From the NCBI GenBank assembly GCA_030015575.1, contig JASDDO010000006.1, forward strand, positions 205,287,632-205,351,631: DNA of 64,000 nt. Reading direction: 5' to 3'. The stretch's first letter is position 1, and every line of letters starts with the position of its first letter. Origin of the DNA: Agapanthus africanus (Eukaryota; Streptophyta; Magnoliopsida; Asparagales; Amaryllidaceae). The notes under the pieces were generated by a model. That model did not search any database. It saw only the letters and a program-made list of their open reading frames with translations, and was not told where the DNA came from. Below are positions 58,801 through 64,000 of this stretch, in pieces. The translations under genes were made by a program, and so were the position numbers.

Positions 58801-60499
58801 TGTTAGTTATATGTATGCCCTAGAGGCCATTATTGTACATGTGATGTATATTATAATGGATGCATGGATATATATAGAGAGGATTTTCTTGCTCGATATG
58901 ATAGCATGCTATCTGGTTTCACTTTATCTTAACATGTTAACGAATACTGTTTTGTGATCACATGTTGATGAAGCCCTTAGGATATGTGCTCGACTACTCA
59001 GACTATGATGAGATCATACTAGTAGGGCCGGGGTAGTCAACGAGTACATCCTATAATTGTTCCTAGTTGAGGGTGTATCGAGACAGGGCATCGATACTCC
59101 AGAGTAGACTAGCGTACACGCATATTGACCCATATGATGGGTGATGGATGATCCCATATCCATTGGTGTTGGACATCAAAGATGGTGTATGGGTGCTCAG
59201 TGGAGACTGGGTACACTGAACGGACTCGCTGAGAACTCCTGGATGGTATTATACCTATTGTCAGATAGTAGTTCTCTGGTGACACTGGTACAGGTTAGTC
59301 TGTAAACCCGAGATCGTCATAGAGTCTTATGTGATTCCCACTGTGCCTTGATTTCTACCTTACCATGTCCAAGAGGGCATGCAAAACGGTGGCTTTTGGG
59401 TACAGTCCCGAATCACATGGAGGCAATGAGCGATAGGAGGGGTTTCGTCTCTCCCGGTATAGGGAGTTGATGTTGTGCTGTGTTCGATTAGTTATAACTG
59501 GAAGTCCTTGGCCAGGGCTGATATGGAGATTTAATGGTAAGAGTTATCAGTAGTTTCTTGACCCGTTATGAGCCTTATATCGACACGACTTATCGGTTAC
59601 TGGGGTCTGACGTTTAGCACACTTAGACTAGATATGCAACATATCAGACGAAGAGACCGGACTGTACGGTAGTGTTTACTTATTGGATTTACAGGAGAAT
59701 GTACAGTCTTGCTTGTTGATCTTTTGATCACTCATTACCTGGGTGGCTGTTATGTTTAGCTGACCGCTTGCAGCTTGTGGGTGTTTGATATGATCATCAC
59801 CTACTGCCGGCGTATTGACGATTCTTTAGAGTCCTACACAGAGGTTTCCTGGCTAAGGAAAAACGGAGTAGGAGCACATATGTGATATGTGCGGGACCGA
59901 GAATAATACAAAATGAGATACCGTATTCTATTCTCGTGATATATGATATAGCCGGGTCATCGGATCAAGTGTTGATTCGATTAATCGGTACATGTTATAT
60001 TAGTCGGTTATATGCTATATAGATGGATTGTCGGATCAAGAGTTGATTCGTTAATTTAATGTATAATTATATATGTGATATATTACATTACGTTAACTAA
60101 TATAAGCTCGCTTTATTGATTCATTTTCTCACCGGGTAATACATTGATATATATGCGATATATGTTAATTGTATTATTTACAAAAATATTTTATATATGT
60201 GATATATAATATTGTAACAAGTTAGGGTTACAAATACAACATGATTTGTGGAGATTAAACATGTTAGGGTTTGATTTGGGTTAGCATTTGGGTTAGCTTT
60301 TTCATGAAGTTTCTAGAAACTTTGTTTTGTTTTAAGCATAGATATTTTCCTTCGATATTTTGTGAAGATATTATTTAACCCAAACCAAACCCTTAACTCT
60401 AGTTCATTCTCTACATGAGTTAAGCCTTGATATTATTAACTCATGGTTGTCATTTTGTAACAAGAACAATATTCATTATTCATCACAAAAGCATTCTTC
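58801..60499 (+). repeat. A4: family A LTR, interrupted by CACTA
   Basis: Starts TGTTAGTTATATG and follows the family A LTR for 1.7 kb, then is cut by the CACTA end. The left flank GAACG would be its TSD; the partner is beyond the window. Hairpin array at about 59872-60215 (for example TTATATAT-GTG-ATATATAA at 60191-60209). A four-unit heat-shock element is at 60301-60318. I cannot tell whether it is a full element or a solo LTR. Confidence 0.88.
60301..60318 (+). promoter_or_regulatory. Heat-shock element, A4 LTR
   Basis: TTCATGAAGTTTCTAGAA: four perfect alternating units at 5-bp spacing, followed by ACTTT, a near-perfect fifth. Confidence 0.78.
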
Positions 60500-60720
60500 C
60501 ACTAGTAAAATAGGGGGTTGCCCCTATGGATGGAAATATCCGTAGGGGCATATTTAACTTGGCCCTACGGATTAATCCGTAGGGCTAAAAGGTTGCCCCT
60601 ACGGGCAATGACGTCCAAGAATAAAAATATTAATTCTTAATTTGGTGTTTGCCCCTACGGAGCCGCAAACAAAGGACCTATGGGTATATCCATAGGGGCA
60701 AGTAAATATCGTTTTAAAAT
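60500..60720 (+). repeat. CACTA terminal and subterminal repeats
   Basis: CACTA end plus about eight copies of CCCTACGG/CCGTAGGG or CCCTATGG variants in both orientations, forming palindromes at 60519-60550, 60562-60585 (11-bp perfect arms) and 60677-60696. In En/Spm such subterminal repeats bind the accessory transposase protein. Confidence 0.85.
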
Positions 60721-60787
60721 AAAGCCAGATCGAAAAGCCTACGCTCATTTTCTCTCTCTCCCTCAAACGCGCGCGAAAAACCCCAAA

Positions 60788-60907
60788 TCGCCACCGTCGC
60801 GTCGCCACCGTCGTTGGGCATAGTCGCCACCGTCGTCGCCACCTCCGATTTCGTCGCCACCGTCGTCGCCACCGCCGGTTTCTTCGCCAATTCGCCACCG
60901 TCGTCGC
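60788..60907 (+). repeat. TCGCCACCG minisatellite in CACTA leader
   Basis: Imperfect tandem copies of TCGCCACCG. Low-complexity open frames on the minus strand (rich in Arg and Trp, 60599-60925) arise from it and are not believed to be genes. Confidence 0.7.
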
Positions 60908-61016
60908 TCCAGCCCAACAGCGCACCCGTTCAGGTATAAATCTCGAGGTAAATTAAAGCATTTTTGGATTATTCATGGCTGGGTCTGGGTTGCGCGCGCG
61001 AGAGTTGGGTTTGGGC

Positions 61017-61219
61017 AGGGGCGCGGTGGCGGTCGGGGTCGGGGTCGGGGTCGGGGTAGGGTTAGGGTTGGGGTTCGGCTGCTGCTGGGGTGGGGCTGGG
61101 GTTAGGGTTATGGTGGGGCTGGGGTTAGGGTTACTGTGGGGCTGGGGTAGGGTTACGGTGGGCTGGGGTTAGGGTTGGGGCTGGGGTTAGGGTTACTGTG
61201 GGGCTGGGGTTAGGGTTAT
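61017..61219 (+). repeat. G-rich, telomere-like minisatellite
   Basis: First GGGGTC repeats, then units of about 20-25 bp built on GGGGCTGGGGTTAGGGTTA. Strong G/C strand skew and many runs of three or more G make G-quadruplexes plausible. An open frame of Gly-Val-Leu repeats across it (60975-61172) is not believed to be a gene. Confidence 0.75.
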
Positions 61220-62310
61220 GAGAGGCATGTCAGCATATTTATGTGTAATAATTGAGAGGATCAAGCTAAGTTCTATGCAAGCAGTCCCTCAGAATACATA
61301 GATAGCTAGCCTTACATTTTAAATTAACATATTCCATAGTTGTCTTAATGGTAAGGCAGATACCCATATTGTGTAAGAGCTGACATTAATACAACCAGAG
61401 GGAGCTGACAGATTATACATCTCATGTGGCATTAAAATCTATAAATGGACATATGAGATAATGCAAAGAAAGAGCAATAGATCAAGACTCAATCAACTTT
61501 CCTATGCTTTATGATTTCAGCGGATAGCTCAAGTTTAGTTTCAACTTTATATTCTTATTTTTCTCTCTTTTTTCTTTAGTGCTTCTTCCTCTATTTCTTT
61601 GAAGAGTCTCTCACAGCGAAATACACTCCAATTGCTGTTGAAGATTTTAGAATGTATCCAGAATTTAAGAAAAAATTGTTGTGCCCCTTATGCTTCTGTT
61701 ATTCAACTCCTTCCATACACTCTGGACTTCTCAAATTTAAAAACTATAAGAAGTGTACTTGTTTATCATACATTGAACACACCATGCATGCTATTTCTTT
61801 CACTCTCTTGTGGCATGATATAGATAGTTTATGTGAGAGTAAGACCATAACAAACATAGAAAATATTTCAACTAAGATATGAGAGACCGCTCCTAAAGAA
61901 AAACTAAAAGAGGTTAACAATGTAATGATCAATTCCTATTCATTCTTTCCAATGTATAAAAAAAAATCACATTTTTTTAACATTACAAATCTTTGCACAA
62001 GCGTGCAGCCGCACACAAATAGCCGTGTCCCTAACTAATATGTAACCATGACACATGGCAGATGAGGTTTCTCATAACTCAATATTAGCGATTTCCATGA
62101 TCACGACACGTGGCAGATGAGGTGTCTCATAACGCTTTATGATATCAGTATCCTATATTTATAGTTTTAATTGTTGATTGTTATAGATGTATACCATTGC
62201 AATAATAGTTTTTGGTTGATGAATGCTATTGCAATGTAGGATGATCAGTTCTATCAATCTTGATCTCAATGGTTTAAAATCATGTTACACATACAACACG
62301 AATGCACAAC
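61220..62310 (+). other. CACTA internal region without a recognised gene
   Basis: AT-rich sequence. Two overlapping short open frames (61599-61823 and 61652-61882) resemble nothing I know. A 55-bp repeat (62048-62078 and 62103-62133) carries ACACATGGCAGATGAGG and ACACGTGGCAGATGAGG; the second includes a G-box core CACGTG. Confidence 0.5.
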
Positions 62311-62354
62311 AAACGCATAATTAGAGAGCGACTCGAGATATTCGGGTTAAAACC

Positions 62355-62413
62355 AATATATGATACTCGATGCTGATATGAAACCTTCATATTCCCATCG
62401 ATACCCGTATATG
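62355..62413 (+). repeat. Hairpin 1 of the 584-bp unit
   Basis: TATATGATACTCGATG...ATATGAA pairs imperfectly with TTCATATTCCCATCGATACC. Unit 2 has it near 62939-62997; the third copy has lost part of one arm. Confidence 0.55.
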
Positions 62414-62464
62414 AAACTAAAAGCGCCACTTAGTCCCCGTCTATCGGTTAACATACGTGCGATA

Positions 62465-62553
62465 CTCGTCGTGACCTAGAACTATACGAAGGTTGTTAAA
62501 TATCGGACAGTATAGCTCGATACTAACAACCGTCGTATAGTCTACGCGACGAG
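62465..62553 (+). repeat. Hairpin 2 of the 584-bp unit
   Basis: CTCGTCG...ACTATACGA..GTTGTTA pairs with TAACAAC..TCGTATAGT...CGACGAG. About 89 nt with a short loop. Repeated in unit 2 584 bp later. Confidence 0.75.
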
Positions 62554-62600
62554 AAAATTCAATCGTATGGTAACCCATAGATTTGTCCCGTGTGGACAAG

Positions 62601-62852
62601 TTAAGAATGTATAAAGCAAACGCCTTCATTCACTTGTGTTTTCATCCGTTTCGAGATATTTCGTCGGTACCTTTCCGCTGGTTCTCCGTGTACAAAGATA
62701 GATTAGATGTTCATTTCAACGTTGTTTCACAGCTTTGAAATGATTATCTATTCTATTACAGTGTACTCGGAGAACAGCGGGGAGGTGCTGCCGAAATTTA
62801 CTCGAAACGGTTGAAAGCACAAGTGATGGGCGTTCGCTCTATACATTCTTAA
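62601..62852 (+). repeat. Hairpin 3 of the 584-bp unit, 252 nt
   Basis: Two arms of about 120 nt. TTAAGAATGTATA pairs with the end CTATACATTCTTAA, and matching segments follow inward (caaacgcc/gggcgttcg, cacttgtg/cacaagtg, ccgtttcgag/ctcgaaacgg, gttctccg/cggagaac, gatagatta/attatctatt). The same hairpin is at 63185-63436. Confidence 0.8.
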
Positions 62853-63184
62853 TGGGATAGAAGCCTACCCCCGACAGCTGGAACACATACATACAAACGC
62901 ATAATTAGAGAGCGATTCGAGATATTCGCGTTAAAACCAATATATGATACTCGATGATAATATGAAACCTTCATATTCCCATCGATACCCATATATGAAA
63001 CTAAAAGCGCCACTTAGTCCCCGTCTATCGGTTAACTTACGTGCGATGCTCGTCGTGACCTAGAACTATACGAAACTTGTTAAATATCGGACAGTATAGC
63101 TCGATACTAACAACCGTCGTATAGTCTACGCGACGAGAAAATTCAATCGTATGGTAACCCATAGATTTGTCCCGTGTGGACAAG

Positions 63185-63436
63185 TTAAGAATGTATAAAG
63201 CAAACGCCTTCATTCACTTGTGTTTTCATCCGTTTCGAGATATTTCGTCGGTATCTTTCCGCTGGTTCTCCATGTACAAAGATAGATTAGATGTTCATTT
63301 CAACGTTGTTTCACAGCATTGAAATGATTATCTATTCTATTACAGTGTACTCGGAGAACAGCGGGGAGGTGCTGCCGAAATTTACTCGAAACGGTTGAAA
63401 GCACAAGTGATGGGCGTTCGCACTATACATTCTTAA
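63185..63436 (+). repeat. Hairpin 3, second copy
   Basis: The 584-bp-shifted copy of 62601-62852 with a few base changes. Confidence 0.8.
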
Positions 63437-63756
63437 TGGGATAGAACCCTACCCCCGACAGCCGGAACACAAACATACAAACGCATAATCAGAGAGCGAT
63501 TCGAGATGTTCGGGTTAAAACCAATATATGATAATATGAAACCTTCATATTCCCATCGATACCCATATATGAAACTAAAAGCGCCACTTAGTCCCCGTCT
63601 ATCGGTCAACATAACGTGTGATAATTTATTCTTTTCAACGACAAACGCACACACAAAGCATATATATGGATTTTCTCCTTTGTCAGTAACTATCCCGTTC
63701 TTATATTTCTCAATATAGTCAGCATAACCTACAATTTATATGTTATTCAGTCTAAC

Positions 63757-64000
63757 ATGGCCCATGAGTACGTCAGAGTTAAGGACTGGATGTATGTGGA
63801 TTGGAAACAACGTATGCAACCTAAGTTTGTCGCGGGAGTTGCTGCTTTCCTTGAATTTGCACGAGCACATAATAAGATCATAATAGAGAAGATTCTCTGT
63901 CCGTGCGATAGATGTGGCAATAAGTACTGGCAGAAGGTAGAATTGGCAGAGCTTCATATTGTAAAACATGGGTTTACTAGACTTTATTCAACTTGGAAAT
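63757..64000 (+). CDS. CACTA TNP2-type transposase, N-terminal part
   Basis: An ATG at 63757 opens a frame of 81 codons with no stop before the window ends. It has the layout of the plant transposase-associated domain at the N-terminus of CACTA TNP2 proteins: an early DWMY motif, GVAAFLEFA, then the zinc-type pattern CPCDRCGN, and HIVKHGF...YSTW. It is oriented away from the CACTA end at 60500, as expected. TNP2 would cut and join the transposon ends in the nucleus; the catalytic domain lies beyond the window. The region just upstream (63624-63756) has no recognised feature. The start is chosen as the first ATG before the conserved domain. Confidence 0.88.
   Translation, partial: MAHEYVRVKDWMYVDWKQRMQPKFVAGVAAFLEFARAHNKIIIEKILCPCDRCGNKYWQKVELAELHIVKHGFTRLYSTWK

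Larger units (their letters stand above)
62311..63623 (+). repeat. 584-bp tandem repeat, 2.25 copies
   Basis: Units begin AAACGCATAATTAGAGAGCG at 62311 and a near-copy at 62895; a third begins at 63479 and stops after about 145 bp. The period is 584 bp both times. The first two units look nearly identical; the third has a short deletion. Each full unit contains three inverted repeats (see separate entries). Confidence 0.9.
60500..64000 (+). mobile_element. CACTA (En/Spm) DNA transposon, 5' part
   Basis: Starts CACTAGTAAAA at 60500, right after TTC (60497-60499, a possible 3-bp TSD), inside the A4 LTR. Subterminal inverted repeats of CCCTACGG follow, then a GC-rich leader, a G-rich minisatellite, a 584-bp tandem repeat, and a TNP2-type transposase start at 63757 running off the window. 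The terminal motif, subterminal repeats and transposase in the same direction fit one element. The 3' end is not seen, and the long untranslated stretch leaves a small chance that two elements are joined. Confidence 0.85.

Noticed and set aside
60599-60925. Arg/Trp-rich minus-strand open frame
   Set aside because: It is a low-complexity translation of the TCGCCACCG minisatellite and antisense to the CACTA leader.
60975-61172. Gly/Val/Leu repeat open frame
   Set aside because: It is a translation of the G-rich minisatellite with no domain.
61017-61219. True telomere or interstitial telomere fusion point
   Set aside because: The units are degenerate, mixed with GGGGCTGGGG and GGGGTC, and contained within one transposon.
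62311-63623. CRISPR-like array
   Set aside because: The repeat unit is 584 bp with no short-repeat/unique-spacer structure, in a plant transposon.

Overview
The window is a plant nuclear, intergenic stretch built almost entirely of nested transposable elements. I see no cellular gene, tRNA, rRNA or CRISPR array. The evidence for a plant is: long terminal repeats (LTRs) of about 2 kb resembling the Angela/BARE/WIS lineage of Ty1/copia (starts such as TGTTAGTGTATATGCCCTAG), primer sites for initiator-Met tRNA (TGGTATCAGAGC), a Tat/Athila-type tRNA-Asp primer site, and a CACTA (En/Spm) transposon. The species cannot be told from the sequence.

The nest can be untangled from 5-bp target-site duplications (TSDs). 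The oldest layer is an LTR of copia family A (A3; pieces 4227-4275 and 56366-58330). It was hit on the left by G1, a minus-strand element with a tRNA-Asp primer site (1-4226, running off the window), and by B1 (minus, 4276-56365, TSD AATGG/CATGG). B1's 5' LTR holds A2 (plus, 13321-55606, TSD CTGAG). A2 holds three later insertions: B2 (minus, 13536-23106, TSD GATCA), A1 (plus, 24736-37393, TSD AGTTT) and D1 (plus, 42001-51722, TSD GGAGC). A1's right LTR holds a solo LTR, B3 (33499-35720, TSD CTTAC). To the right, the leader of A3 was hit by A4 (LTR from 58801), and A4's LTR was hit by the 5' end of a CACTA transposon (60500 to beyond 64000), whose TNP2-type transposase begins at 63757.

Only D1 keeps a nearly continuous gag-pol frame (about 46005-49757), broken by four stop codons and a shortened gag. 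A1, A2, B1 and B2 lack a recognisable gag core and have worn pol. A1 and A2 share the same gag loss and the same pol deletion, so these families probably spread as non-autonomous elements using proteins from a relative such as D1.

The most unusual content is non-coding. Three copia families share structured modules whose sequence drifts while base pairing is kept: a hairpin pair in the LTR, an array of hairpins with a GTG or GCG centre in family A LTRs, three stem-loops with one conserved loop in the leader, and GC-rich palindromes about 200 nt after the primer site. One 45-nt leader block is identical between D1 and G1, although G1 belongs to a different superfamily by its primer site. Families A, B and D also carry perfect heat-shock elements in their LTRs. 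The CACTA element carries a 584-bp tandem repeat whose unit folds into three hairpins.
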